Positions 52,183 through 61,882 of a stretch of 64,000 bases of DNA are shown here, one piece after another (the first letter of the stretch is position 1; every line of letters begins with the position of its first letter). The notes beneath the pieces were generated by a model. That model ran no database searches. It was not told the origin of the DNA and was given only the letters and a program-made list of their open reading frames with translations. This stretch comes from SMWN01 sp965261165 (GTDB lineage Bacteria > Pseudomonadota > Gammaproteobacteria > Eutrophobiales > Eutrophobiaceae). The stretch spans positions 1,984,001 to 2,048,000 of the forward strand of contig OZ253445.1 of NCBI GenBank assembly GCA_965261165.1, given 5' to 3'. Both the position numbers and the translations under genes were made by a program.

Positions 52183-53802
52183 ATGAGTTATCAGGTTCTG
52201 GCGCGTAAATGGCGGCCAAAAACATTCGAAGATATGGTTGGGCAAAATCATGTGCTACAGGCGCTGACCAACGTGCTAGACAATGATCGTTTACACCATG
52301 CCTATTTGTTTACTGGAACTCGTGGCGTAGGGAAGACGACTCTCGCACGAATTCTTGCCAAATGCCTGAATTGTGAGCAAGGCGTTAGCTCCACTCCCTG
52401 TGGCAAATGTTCTGCCTGCGTGAGTATCGATGAAGGTCGTTTTATCGATTTGATAGAAATTGATGCGGCCTCAAGAGCTAAGGTGGATGAGACGCGCGAT
52501 CTCATGGATAATGTTCAATATGCGCCTAGTGTTGGCCGTTATAAAGTTTATCTGATTGATGAAGTGCATATGTTTTCCGGGCATAGTTTTAATGCATTAT
52601 TAAAGACCCTAGAGGAACCCCCTCCCCACGTGAAATTCCTGCTGGCAACCACAGAATCGAAGGAGATTCCTGTAACAATTTTATCGCGTTGTTTGCAATT
52701 TAATCTTAAACATTTGAGTACGGAACAAATTGATGCGCAGCTTAAGAAAGTCCTTGAACTTGAATCAATAGAAAGTGATGCAATGTCGAGAAGCCTTATT
52801 TCAAAATCGGCAGATGGTAGTTTACGTGATGCACTAAGCTTATTGGATCAAGCGATTGCTTATGGCGGTGGTGGTTTGCAGGAAGCACAAGTCAGAACTA
52901 TGTTGGGAACGATTGATAATCTCGAATTAAATGGATTGCTTGAAGCGTTGGTATCTGGCGATGCGCAGTCTGTTCTCCAATGTGCTGATCATATGGCAGG
53001 TCATAACCCAGACTATGACTCGGTGTTGGTGGAGTTACTCTCGATCTTTCAGAGAATAGCTATCTGCCAAATCGTTGATAGCGATGATGTCGAACAAGAT
53101 GAAACGATTAACACGATATCGCAACGTATCAGTAAGGAAGATATTCAGTTGTACTATCAAATCGGGATCATGGGCCGAAAAGATTTACCTATTGCGCCCG
53201 ATCCACGTACCGGATTTGAAATGACGTTAATTAGAATGCTAGCTTTCAGGCCAGCGGGAGTAGAAAAATCTGTAGCGGGGGAAACAAAGTTTAAGTCTAG
53301 ATCGAGTAATACTTTGTCGAACAGTGAGGTGGCAAAGACTATTGAAGTAGAAAAAACTCTAGCAGTTGATATGGAGAGAAGTATTGAAACTAATACTACA
53401 TCGCAATTAGAGGTTGAGTCCGAACGCGCAACCTATTGGCAATCGATTATTGATGAGATGTCCCTGAGTGGTCTAGTTAAGGAGTTGGCCGGTCACTGCG
53501 CACTAAAAGAACATAGTAAAGAGAAGGTGCATCTGGTTTTGTCTCAGAATAAAGAACATTTGCTTGATCAAACGCAAAAAGATCGATTAGCCAATGCACT
53601 TCAGATGCGTTTTGGTAAAGATATGCAACTTAATATATCAGTAGAAGAGCCTGATGCCGAGACACCTGCACAAAAGACAGTTCGTGAACAGAGAGAGAAA
53701 CAACAAGTTGCGGAATCTTCTCTGAGAAGCGATGACAATGTTCAGGCAATGGAAGAAATGTTTGGCGCAACGTTAGATGAGAAATCTATCAGGCCTGTAT
53801 AG
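52183..53802 (+). CDS. dnaX: DNA polymerase III subunit gamma/tau
   Basis: Clamp-loader ATPase. Walker A LFTGTRGVGKTTLARILAK (about 43-61), zinc module CLNCEQG..CGKCSAC, Walker B LIDEVHMFSGHSFNALLKTLEEPP, and a sensor-1 TTESKEIPVTILSRC. The C-terminal tau-like region (360-539) is acidic and shorter than in E. coli; a programmed frameshift site is not evident. ybaB and recR follow, the classic order. Confidence 0.95.
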   Translation: MSYQVLARKWRPKTFEDMVGQNHVLQALTNVLDNDRLHHAYLFTGTRGVGKTTLARILAKCLNCEQGVSSTPCGKCSACVSIDEGRFIDLIEIDAASRAKVDETRDLMDNVQYAPSVGRYKVYLIDEVHMFSGHSFNALLKTLEEPPPHVKFLLATTESKEIPVTILSRCLQFNLKHLSTEQIDAQLKKVLELESIESDAMSRSLISKSADGSLRDALSLLDQAIAYGGGGLQEAQVRTMLGTIDNLELNGLLEALVSGDAQSVLQCADHMAGHNPDYDSVLVELLSIFQRIAICQIVDSDDVEQDETINTISQRISKEDIQLYYQIGIMGRKDLPIAPDPRTGFEMTLIRMLAFRPAGVEKSVAGETKFKSRSSNTLSNSEVAKTIEVEKTLAVDMERSIETNTTSQLEVESERATYWQSIIDEMSLSGLVKELAGHCALKEHSKEKVHLVLSQNKEHLLDQTQKDRLANALQMRFGKDMQLNISVEEPDAETPAQKTVREQREKQQVAESSLRSDDNVQAMEEMFGATLDEKSIRPV

Positions 53803-53845
53803 CTAAGGCGTATTAATAATATTCTCGTGTGAGGTTATAAGCAGC

Positions 53846-54169
53846 ATGAAAGGCGGTTTGAATAACATAATGAAACAGGCGCAGCAGATGCAGGAAAATA
53901 TGCAGAAGGCGCAGGAAGAAATTGCCAGATTGGAAGTTACGGGTGAATCAGGCGCAGGCTTGGTCAAGATCACCATGACAGGTAAACATGATGTCAAAAA
54001 AGTGACCATTGATCCATCCTTACTAGGTGATGATAAGGATATGTTAGAAGATTTAATCGCAGCAGCAGTTAATGATGCAAATCGTAGCTTAGAAAATATG
54101 ACGCAGAAGAAAATGTCTAGCTTGACTGCGGGAATGGATTTGCCCGCTGGAATGAAATTGCCTTTCTAA
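53846..54169 (+). CDS. ybaB: YbaB/EbfC nucleoid-associated protein
   Basis: The 107-residue dimeric DNA-binding protein has an N-terminal amphipathic helix (NNIMKQAQQMQENMQKAQEE), the family core VTGESGAGLVKITMTGKHDV and DPSLLGDDKDMLEDLIAAAVNDA, and the C-terminus MDLPAGMKLPF. It lies between dnaX and recR, 3 bp before the latter. Confidence 0.95.
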   Translation: MKGGLNNIMKQAQQMQENMQKAQEEIARLEVTGESGAGLVKITMTGKHDVKKVTIDPSLLGDDKDMLEDLIAAAVNDANRSLENMTQKKMSSLTAGMDLPAGMKLPF

Positions 54170-54172
54170 TTA

Positions 54173-54766
54173 ATGATTGAATCTCCTAAACTCGTTCACT
54201 TAATAGAGGCCTTGTGTTGTTTGCCGGGGATAGGTAAGAAATCTGCACAACGCATTGCTTACCATTTACTGGAAAGGGACAGAGATGGCGCACGTAAACT
54301 TGCAGATTCCATGAATGATGCCATGGACTCGATAGGCCATTGTCAGCGATGCAGAACTTTCAGTGAGACAGAAATTTGTCTATTATGTGCTAATCAAAAA
54401 CGAGACCGTGCTTTGTTATGCGTGGTCGAAAGCCCAGCAGATGTCGTCTCTATAGAACAATCAGATTATCGGGGATTATATTTTGTATTGATGGGCAACC
54501 TTTCGCCACTAGATGGTATCGGGGTTGAGGAAATTGGCTTGCCTAAGTTGGGGCAGTTGTTTGATGAGGGTGAAATTCAGGAAGTGATCCTGGCAACAAG
54601 TACGGCAGTGGAAGGCGAGGCGACTGCATATTTTATTGGAGAAATGGTCAGAAAGCGCAACCTAAAGGTCACACGTATCGCACATGGTATCCCTGTGGGG
54701 GGTGGTCTAGAGTATGTGAACAGTCGAACAATCTCACATGCCATGACAGGTAGGCGAGAACTTTGA
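54173..54766 (+). CDS. recR: Recombination mediator RecR
   Basis: 197 residues. Helix-hairpin-helix near the N-terminus (LPGIGKKSAQRIAYHLL), zinc finger CQRC..CLLC, Toprim domain (LLCVVESPADVVSIEQ), and the C-terminal GIPVGGGLEYVNSRTISHAM with Walker-B-like part. Acts with RecF/RecO to load RecA on gapped DNA. Intact. Confidence 0.96.
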   Translation: MIESPKLVHLIEALCCLPGIGKKSAQRIAYHLLERDRDGARKLADSMNDAMDSIGHCQRCRTFSETEICLLCANQKRDRALLCVVESPADVVSIEQSDYRGLYFVLMGNLSPLDGIGVEEIGLPKLGQLFDEGEIQEVILATSTAVEGEATAYFIGEMVRKRNLKVTRIAHGIPVGGGLEYVNSRTISHAMTGRREL

Positions 54767-54890
54767 TTTAACCACATATCGTTAATGGTTTTATTGCATT
54801 AGAATTACCAGCGTGGATAGAATAAAAGTGATTGCAAGATGCCGTGAGGCATTCATTAACATTAGATTGCATTATTTTCTCCATCGCCAT

Positions 54891-55181
54891 TTATTTCATA
54901 TCAAATAGATAATAAAATGTGTTCAAATGAGCCGTGACATCATCAATTTCTTCATCAAACCATTCCACATTATTATTTACTGCGCAAAATAAAACTTGAG
55001 AACGTAAGTGCTTCAGCGTTTTTACGGTTCTATCTATTCGTTCATATAGTTCAGGTCTATGGCATTCTAGGCAATTTTCCTGATGTAATTGTTCTCCATA
55101 ACTAATATCTTCAGCATGCATTGTAGTCAAGGGAATAACGACTAGAGATAGACATAGCAATGCTGGTTGCCAGAGATTCAT
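54891..55181 (-). CDS. Small periplasmic c-type cytochrome
   Basis: Signal peptide MNLWQPALLCLSLVVIPLTTMHA, then one haem site CLECH (about residues 37-41) in YGEQLHQENCLECHRPELYE. The mature domain is about 72 residues, and no distal Met is evident in the usual place, so the axial ligand is unclear. Its start overlaps the M48 protease stop by 4 bp (ATGA), so the two are cotranslated. Confidence 0.8.
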   Translation of the reverse strand: MNLWQPALLCLSLVVIPLTTMHAEDISYGEQLHQENCLECHRPELYERIDRTVKTLKHLRSQVLFCAVNNNVEWFDEEIDDVTAHLNTFYYLFDMK

Positions 55182-56422
55182 AAGGATTGTGCAGATAGGT
55201 GTGCAATTCTGACAGGTGCGGGTGGATGCGAATCATAAAAAGCTGAATACATTGGATCTGGTGTCAAGGTATTGGCATTTTCCTTGTAGAGATTTACCAG
55301 TGCATGGATTAAATGCTCAGCCTGAGCTTGTTTTGCCGCAAAATCATCTGCTTCAAATTCGTGTTTGCGCGATGTAAATGAAAAAATTGGTTGCAGAAAG
55401 AAGGTGAATGCTGGCGATATCATGACAAATAATAATAGAGCCATGTAATTCGATTGTGTTGAAATTCCCAGGCCTTGATAAAACCATGGAAGATTAATTA
55501 GCCATCCAAGTACGGCAAGTCCGACCAGTGACAATGCGCCCATGACGACCATGCGCTTTTTAATGTGGTTACATTTAAAATGCCCAAGCTCGTGAGCCAG
55601 AACTGCTTCAATCTCATCAGAGTTTAATTCATCAATCAATGTATCAAAGAATACGATGCGTTTATTTGTACCAAGGCCAGTGAAATAAGCATTGCCATGT
55701 GTTGAGCGAGTTGAGCCATCCATGACAAAAATACCGTCACAGGTAAAGCCATTACGTGTCAGTAGATTTTCAATGCGATCTTTTAGCTCACCTTTGTCCA
55801 GTGGTTTAAATTTATTAAACAAGGGCGCAATGAAGCTTGGATAGGCCCACATCATAAGCAGGCTGAATCCAAACCATGCTAGCCAGACATATAACCACCA
55901 TAGCGATCCCGAGACATTCATGATCCAAAGCACCAGCATCAGTAACGGTGCGCCAATCAGAAAACCTACTATCGTATTTTTAATTATATCCATGACGAAA
56001 ATACGTATGGTCATTTTATTAAAGCCAAATTTTTGTTCTAGACGGAAAGTACGATAGGCGGACATAGGTAGATCCAGAAGCGACATAATGGCAATCACGG
56101 AAAGTATAAATGCGGTGCCCGTCCAAAGTTCGGATAATTCCAGAGATTGCCAGCTATCATTAAGCATTTGCAACGCACCGCCTAGTGTCCAGATCAAAAG
56201 AAAAATTGTTTTAGGTAATAACTCATAAAAACCTGTCTTAACTTTTGCCTGTGTATAGGCAGCAGCTTTTTGATGTGCTTCAAGTGGAATCTTGCCTTCA
56301 AAGTCATCAGGAACTTTTCCGCTATGTGAGCGAACATGGCTGATATGCTTCCAGCCGAGCAGTAATTGAACAGCAATGCTTAGCGCCAATGCGATAAGGA
56401 ATACGTAGGTAAGTTCATTCAT
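55178..56422 (-). CDS. M48-family membrane metallopeptidase (CAAX protease 1 / Ste24-like)
   Basis: The 414-residue zinc protease has about seven TM helices, zinc motif HELGH in VLAHELGHFKCNHIKK, the third ligand Glu in KHEFEADDFAAKQA, and the N-terminal CAAX_prot_1 N domain with FRLEQKFGFNKMTIRIF. The family does quality control of membrane proteins. Operon with a small cytochrome c; upstream is dispersed repeat copy E. Confidence 0.9.
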   Translation of the reverse strand: MNELTYVFLIALALSIAVQLLLGWKHISHVRSHSGKVPDDFEGKIPLEAHQKAAAYTQAKVKTGFYELLPKTIFLLIWTLGGALQMLNDSWQSLELSELWTGTAFILSVIAIMSLLDLPMSAYRTFRLEQKFGFNKMTIRIFVMDIIKNTIVGFLIGAPLLMLVLWIMNVSGSLWWLYVWLAWFGFSLLMMWAYPSFIAPLFNKFKPLDKGELKDRIENLLTRNGFTCDGIFVMDGSTRSTHGNAYFTGLGTNKRIVFFDTLIDELNSDEIEAVLAHELGHFKCNHIKKRMVVMGALSLVGLAVLGWLINLPWFYQGLGISTQSNYMALLLFVMISPAFTFFLQPIFSFTSRKHEFEADDFAAKQAQAEHLIHALVNLYKENANTLTPDPMYSAFYDSHPPAPVRIAHLSAQSL

Positions 56423-56443
56423 AATTTCTATTCTCTGTTAATG

Positions 56444-56852
56444 GAGACTTTCACATCATTCAAAACCACTGAATAAGACGTATAGGCAATAGCATTAATT
56501 TATAAAGTTTGTATGAAACAGTTTCATTTTGCGAGAATTCTCCTTTAATCGTCACAGCAATAGCATAAAACCCCTCAATGAGCGTGTTTTAGTTATTACT
56601 TATCCATTATCGAGCATTCAGACACAATACATCTACAGATAACGTATTTGTTACTGTAGGTTCATTCCCTTCCCCTCTCTAAAGGTGATGAATGATTTAT
56701 GCCCTGCTAAAGGCATATCTGCGAACTAACCTTGAGTGGTTTTTTCCAAGACATGTGTTTTTCCAAGACATGGATGAATAACCTTTAAGGTCTTTAGAAT
56801 GGCCTTATTTTACCTGTTTCGGTAGAATTAGTGTGGATTATGTAAAGGTCTC
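56444..56852. repeat. Dispersed repeat family 1, copy E (full length, 409 bp)
   Basis: Nearly identical to copy B over its left 260 bp. It has a different short central segment, with a doubled TTTTTCCAAGACATG. The ends GAGACTTTCACATCATTC and (reverse complement of right) GAGACCTTTACATAATCC form an imperfect inverted repeat. It lies between divergent M48 and orn genes, so it carries or displaces their promoters. Confidence 0.8.
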
Positions 56853-56924
56853 TAATTACTTATCCTATTTCAGGCAGTACATAATTATGGGTAGAATGTT
56901 AACTGAAAGCAAATAAGGGTACTT

Positions 56925-57467
56925 ATGGCTGCATCTCCGAATAACCTCGTCTGGATTGACCTAGAAATGACCGGCTTGGACACAGACAATGATTATATCA
57001 TTGAGGTTGCAACGATTGTTACTGACTCAGAATTAAATGTTCTCGCCGAGGGGCCTGTCATTGTTGTGCATCAGGAGGAAGAGGTACTGGATGCCATGGA
57101 CGAATGGAATACTCGCCAGCATAATCAATCCGGCCTTGTAAAACGGGTATTGGAAAGCCCTTATTCCGCTACCGATGCAGAGAGTAAGACTCTGGAATTC
57201 CTGAAAAAATTCGTTCCAGAAAAGGTTTCTCCCATGTGCGGGAATAATATTTGTCAGGATCGTCGATTTTTACACCGTTTAATGCCGCAAATGGAACAAT
57301 ATTTTCATTATCGCAATCTTGATGTCAGTTCGGTCAAGGAGATGGCGACACGCTGGTATCCCGAAAAACCGATGTTTGAAAAAAGTTCAGAGCATCTTGC
57401 TATGCAAGATATACGAGATTCCATTGGTGAATTAAAGTTTTATCGGGAGCATTTTTTCATTAGCTAA
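56925..57467 (+). CDS. orn: Oligoribonuclease
   Basis: The 180-residue DEDDh 3'-5' exoribonuclease degrades 2-5 nt RNAs and pGpG. LVWIDLEMTGLD (first Asp/Glu), MCGNNICQDRRFL, the Asp of NLDVSSVKEMATRW, and HLAMQDIRDSI with catalytic His and final Asp are all present. First gene of orn-nnrD-tsaE. Confidence 0.96.
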   Translation: MAASPNNLVWIDLEMTGLDTDNDYIIEVATIVTDSELNVLAEGPVIVVHQEEEVLDAMDEWNTRQHNQSGLVKRVLESPYSATDAESKTLEFLKKFVPEKVSPMCGNNICQDRRFLHRLMPQMEQYFHYRNLDVSSVKEMATRWYPEKPMFEKSSEHLAMQDIRDSIGELKFYREHFFIS

Positions 57468-57473
57468 GTTCTG

Positions 57474-58994
57474 ATGTTAGTCCCTAAGCCATCTTTGCCA
57501 AAGAAATTATATCTCGCAGCACAAGTTCGAGAACTGGATCGTATCGCTATTAAGGAATTTTCTATCCCTGGCATTGCCCTGATGGAAAGTGCAGGGGATG
57601 CTGCTTATCAATTGATGCGTTCGAAATGGCCCGAAGTAAAAAATATCCTTGTGTTTTGTGGTCAGGGCAAAAATGGTGGGGACGGTTATGTTCTAGCACG
57701 CCTTGCAAAGGCTGATGGCTTTTCTGTCAATCTCCAACAGGTTGGCGACCATACAAAACTAGTAGGCGATGCCTTACTGGCTGCCGAAAAATGTGCTGAC
57801 GGTGATGTGGAGCCGAATGCATATAGCAAAGAAGATATGAATGACTACGATGTTATTATTGATGCACTGCTAGGGACTGGTCTTGATAGGGAAGTATTTG
57901 GTCAATGGCAGGAAGTTATTAATAACATTAATCGTTGTAATACGCCTGTGTTGTCTCTCGATATTCCTTCTGGACTCAATGCGGATACGGGCCAGATAAT
58001 GGGAGCTGCAGTAAACGCAGATATGACGATTTCATTTATCGGTTTGAAACAAGGCTTGTTTACTGGGGAGGGTGTGGAATATGCTGGGGATATCCATTTT
58101 AACGATTTAGATATCTCCGATGAAGTTGGAAAAAAAGTTAACTCTATGACAGAACAGATTACATTAAACGATCTGCAATCTTTATTAATGCCAAGATCAA
58201 AATCTTCACACAAAGGAAGTTACGGACATGTTCTTGTGGTTGGTGGTGATAATGGTTTTGCGGGTGCGGCAAGACTGTGTGCTGAGGCCGCAGCGAGAAC
58301 TGGCGCAGGATTGATTAGCCTTGCTACGCACGTGAATCATGCAGGATATATCACTGTGGCTGTTCCAGAAGTAATGACGCGTGCGACTGAAAAACCGAGT
58401 GAGTTGATATCCCTTTTAGAAAAGGCCAATGTCGTGGCTATCGGTTCGGGGTTGGGGCAATCCAGTTGGAGTATGTCATTATTTTCTAAAGTATTGGAGA
58501 GCAAGCTGCCTTTAGTAGTTGATGCGGATGCCTTAAATTTACTTGCGCAAGAACCAGTTTATTCCGATCGCTGGGTGTTAACCCCTCATCCTGGTGAAGC
58601 AGCACGATTATTAAATTGTGATACTAATAAAATTCAATCAGATCGAATTGTTGCCGCTAAGGAGATCCAGAAAAAATTTGGTGGATCTGTCGTTTTGAAG
58701 GGCAGCGGCACTGTGATTGTTGATGATAGGAAAGATGGTAAGCAAAAGGTCTCAATTTGCTCTGCTGGAAATTCAGGTATGGCAAGTGGTGGTATGGGAG
58801 ATGTCTTGACTGGGGTTATTGCCGGGCTGCTTGCTCAGAGAATTTCGCTAGGTCTTGATATTGGAGATGCAGCGCGATTGGGCGTTTGCCTCCATGCTGC
58901 GGCCGGAGATAATGTCGCCGAGGATGGTGGGCGCGGGATGTTGGCAAGTGATTTGTTACTCTGGATACGACGGTTAGTGAATGTGCCAGTTTAG
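57474..58994 (+). CDS. nnrD: Bifunctional NAD(P)H-hydrate epimerase / ADP-dependent dehydratase
   Basis: 506 residues that repair hydrated NAD(P)H. The N-terminal YjeF_N domain (1-220) has GIALMESAGDAAYQ, FCGQGKNGGDGYVLARL and LDIPSGLNADTG. The C-terminal ribokinase-like domain (235-500) has SHKGSYGHVLVVGG, LTPHPGEAARLL and NSGMASGGMGDVLTGVIAGL. Its end overlaps tsaE by 14 bp. Usually annotated nnr/yjeF. Confidence 0.94.
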   Translation: MLVPKPSLPKKLYLAAQVRELDRIAIKEFSIPGIALMESAGDAAYQLMRSKWPEVKNILVFCGQGKNGGDGYVLARLAKADGFSVNLQQVGDHTKLVGDALLAAEKCADGDVEPNAYSKEDMNDYDVIIDALLGTGLDREVFGQWQEVINNINRCNTPVLSLDIPSGLNADTGQIMGAAVNADMTISFIGLKQGLFTGEGVEYAGDIHFNDLDISDEVGKKVNSMTEQITLNDLQSLLMPRSKSSHKGSYGHVLVVGGDNGFAGAARLCAEAAARTGAGLISLATHVNHAGYITVAVPEVMTRATEKPSELISLLEKANVVAIGSGLGQSSWSMSLFSKVLESKLPLVVDADALNLLAQEPVYSDRWVLTPHPGEAARLLNCDTNKIQSDRIVAAKEIQKKFGGSVVLKGSGTVIVDDRKDGKQKVSICSAGNSGMASGGMGDVLTGVIAGLLAQRISLGLDIGDAARLGVCLHAAAGDNVAEDGGRGMLASDLLLWIRRLVNVPV

Positions 58995-59430
58995 TATCAA
59001 GGATGCACCTGCGATGGAGGCGCTGGGTCGGAAATTGGCAAGCGTTTGTCCATCTGGCAGTAAGTTGTTTTTGCAAGGTGAGTTAGGTGCAGGCAAGACC
59101 ACTTTAAGCAGAGGGTTTCTAAATGGACTCGGACATGAAGGAATTGTTAAGAGCCCTACCTATACGCTTGTAGAGCCATATCAAATTGATGATCTCGAAG
59201 TATTTCATTTCGATCTTTATCGACTCAGTGATTCGGAAGAACTCGAAACTATTGGCATACGTGATTATTTCTCTGGTGAGGGGATATGCCTTGTGGAATG
59301 GCCGGAAAAAGGTGCGCCGTATTTGGGCGAGCCAGATTTACACACTCATATTCAATATAAGGATGATCGCAGAAGTGTTCTGCTAGAGGCTAAAACTCCT
59401 GTGGGAAAGGCAATCATAAGATCCTTGTGA
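58981..59430 (+). CDS. tsaE: tRNA t6A biosynthesis ATPase TsaE
   Basis: 149 residues with Walker A LQGELGAGKTTLSRGFL, KSPTYTLVEPY, the Walker-B-like VFHFDLYRLSD and LVEWPEKG. Works with TsaB-TsaD-TsaC on ANN-decoding tRNAs. The ATG at 58981 overlaps nnrD by 14 bp. Confidence 0.94.
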   Translation: MCQFSIKDAPAMEALGRKLASVCPSGSKLFLQGELGAGKTTLSRGFLNGLGHEGIVKSPTYTLVEPYQIDDLEVFHFDLYRLSDSEELETIGIRDYFSGEGICLVEWPEKGAPYLGEPDLHTHIQYKDDRRSVLLEAKTPVGKAIIRSL

Positions 59431-59570
59431 TAGGCTTAAAAACTTGATTTTTTCTCCACTATTGCCTATAAAACAGTGATATAGGTTGATTTTCTAGATA
59501 AAACTTGAAATTATTCAAGTAACAATCAAATAATAAAGACAATATTTGGAAAACTTACGGTTCAAAGGTC

Positions 59571-60866
59571 ATGCGTAAACTCTATTTAATTTTGTGCTTC
59601 ACACTACCAACATCTGTGTTTGCAGGGCAGGCGGCGATACAGAATGTCCGTATCTGGGCAGCACCAGATAACACGCGTGTAGTTTTTGATGTCTCTGGCC
59701 CGGTCGAGCACAAATTGGAATTATTCTCCAACCCTGATCGCTTGGTTGTCGATATTGAAAACACGAAAATGACTCAGGCAATTAGTCAGCCCGTTAATTC
59801 CGATAAATATCTGAAAAATGTTCGTAGTGCTGAAAGAGATAGGTCGAACTTGCGTGTAGTTTTTGATTTGAAGAAAAATATCGAAATGCGTAGTTTCCTA
59901 CTACAGCCCAACAGACAATATGGACATCGTTTGGTTGTCGATCTCTACGACGAAAACAAACAAGACGGAGCTGCTCAGATAATTACGCAAGCAGATAACA
60001 AACGTTCAAAGGATGTTATTATAGCAGTTGATGCAGGTCATGGCGGAGATGATCCTGGCGCGATGGGTCCACGTGGTGTGCGCGAAAAAGATGTCACTTT
60101 AAAAATAGCCAAAAATCTAGCTAATTTAATTAATCAGGAATACGGAATGAAAGCTGTTCTCATTCGTGAGGGTGATTACTATCTTAGATTACATAAGCGA
60201 ATTGAGAAAGCCAGAGAGCACAAGGCGGATTTATTTATCTCCATTCATGCCGATTCCTTTAAGGACCCCAGGGTCAAGGGCTCCTCTGTATTCATACTAT
60301 CCAATAGAGGTGCTAGTAGTGAGGCTGCCAAATGGTTAGCAGAAAGGGAAAATGCGGCTGATCTTATTGGCGGGGTCAGTCTTGATGATAAAGATGATGT
60401 ACTGGCATCGGTATTACTCGACCTTTCTCAAACCGCCAGTCTTGAGGCTAGCATTGATGTTGCAGACAGGGTTCTATCCGGTTTGAAAAAACTGGGGAAA
60501 ACGCATAAAAGGCATGTGCAGTCGGCTGGATTTGCAGTTTTAAAATCGCCGGACATTCCTTCGATACTGGTTGAAACAGCCTACATATCTAATCCTGAAG
60601 AAGAGAAAAATTTAAAGAGTGCTGCATATCAAACTAAACTTGCAAAGGCCTTGTTGAGTGGTTTGAAAGGTTATTTCAGGGACTACGCACCAGAAGGAAC
60701 GTTGCTGGCGGCTGTTGCAACACGCAAACATATCATTGCGCAAGGCGATACACTATCAGGCATTGCTCAACGATATAGAATCAGTATGAATACATTACGT
60801 GATTCGAATCGCTTGAAAAGCGACAAGATTCGAATTGGTCAGGTTTTGAATATTCCTACAATATAG
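59571..60866 (+). CDS. amiC: N-acetylmuramoyl-L-alanine amidase AmiB/AmiC-type
   Basis: The 431-residue periplasmic zinc amidase has signal peptide MRKLYLILCFTLPTSVFA, an AMIN domain (20-120), and Amidase_3 with VAVDAGHGGDDPGAMGPRG (zinc His), HKADLFISIHAD (zinc His) and LVETAYISNPEEE (catalytic Glu). A C-terminal LysM (HIIAQGDTLSGIAQRYRIS) completes it. The insertion of a helical regulatory segment around NAADLIGGVSLDDKDDVLA indicates control by an activator such as NlpD (6544-7383). mutL, often next, is absent. Confidence 0.93.
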   Translation: MRKLYLILCFTLPTSVFAGQAAIQNVRIWAAPDNTRVVFDVSGPVEHKLELFSNPDRLVVDIENTKMTQAISQPVNSDKYLKNVRSAERDRSNLRVVFDLKKNIEMRSFLLQPNRQYGHRLVVDLYDENKQDGAAQIITQADNKRSKDVIIAVDAGHGGDDPGAMGPRGVREKDVTLKIAKNLANLINQEYGMKAVLIREGDYYLRLHKRIEKAREHKADLFISIHADSFKDPRVKGSSVFILSNRGASSEAAKWLAERENAADLIGGVSLDDKDDVLASVLLDLSQTASLEASIDVADRVLSGLKKLGKTHKRHVQSAGFAVLKSPDIPSILVETAYISNPEEEKNLKSAAYQTKLAKALLSGLKGYFRDYAPEGTLLAAVATRKHIIAQGDTLSGIAQRYRISMNTLRDSNRLKSDKIRIGQVLNIPTI

Positions 60867-61149
60867 CTTGGCAATTATTGATGCAGCAGTATACGCGCTG
60901 CTTCTGTTGTTGAATCCTTTAGATTTAGGCCATAAAAACTACCTTGAGGAATAGTGGTTGTCCGCCAAAGTAGAGTTTGGCTAACATCCTTTCTCATTCG
61001 ATCCTTCTGGACAGATGCGTTAATAGCAGGCGATAGTGATCTTGCTGATGGAAATTTGTTGGTTTAAAAAATTGGGAGATATGATCATTGGGTAAATCCT
61101 GGCTGATGAATTTGATCCTGCCAATATTTGCATCTTGACATTGTTCTAG
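60867..61149. other. Non-coding junction region
   Basis: Nearly 300 bases downstream of amiC with no credible gene. The right end contains TTAACCGACAAGGCC, close to the terminal repeat of the 109-bp MITE in the tnpA copy at 16.5 kb, followed directly by the broken transposase gene. Confidence 0.45.
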
Positions 61150-61588
61150 ATTAACCGACAAGGCCAATCTGTACCAACTCACCCAGCCGCAGCTGGCGCG
61201 GCCGGCTTTGGTGGATGGCTGCTCTTTTGCGCTGTTTCCCTAGCCACAACCCATCTTTAATCATCCATTGACGCAGTGTCTCCACCGAGAATTGGCCATC
61301 ATGTAAGTCGGTGAGTTTCTCGTGCGCGAAAGTCGGACCAAAGTCACCCTAGTGCGCTCTGATAATGGCGAGTGCCTGTTGGCGTCGTTCATCGCCAATG
61401 GCGTTGCCAGGATGTCGCCCGCGCCGCCTGGAGGCAAGCCCAGTCGCACCACAGGCTCAATAAGCGCGGGTTAAGCGTTTTACCTGCCGGACACCTAAGT
61501 GTAGTTGCTGTGCTGCCTGTGCCTGCGACAGCCGGCGTTCAATAATGGACTGAATAACCGCTACTCGGTCAAGTTCTGTTTTGCTCAA
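61150..61588 (-). pseudogene. ISNCY/IS1202-like transposase, N-terminal fragment with two stops
   Basis: From a TTG at 61588: SKTELDRVAVIQSIIERRLSQ, HLGVRQVKRLTRAY, a TGA, then ACGATGLASRRRGRHPG, ALAIIRAH, a TAG where Tyr is expected, GDFGPTFAHEKLTDLH, FSVETLRQWMIKDGLW and LRLGELVQI. The frame is cut there by a MITE-like end. The C-terminal part of the same family lies at 40020-40340. Confidence 0.75.
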
Positions 61589-61882
61589 TGTAATTATCTC
61601 TTCTTATGTGCAGGATGTACGGTATGCCGATTTTGCAGGAGCAAAAATCGGTGTCATAATCTCTCTTGAATAAGTCAAAAGGGGACATTACTGCTTTGGG
61701 CTAACAAAAACCGGACAGACACTTGCGTTTGAAAGGAGGATAGTGTAGGTTTTGGCCTCTCGCGATGTCTTTAAAGTGGCAGTTGCTGAATGTAACATAG
61801 TTGTTGTGATTGCCGTTTTGATATAGTGTTTACGTGTGATATCGTGATTTATGTGATAATAAATTAAAATCAATTAAAATCT

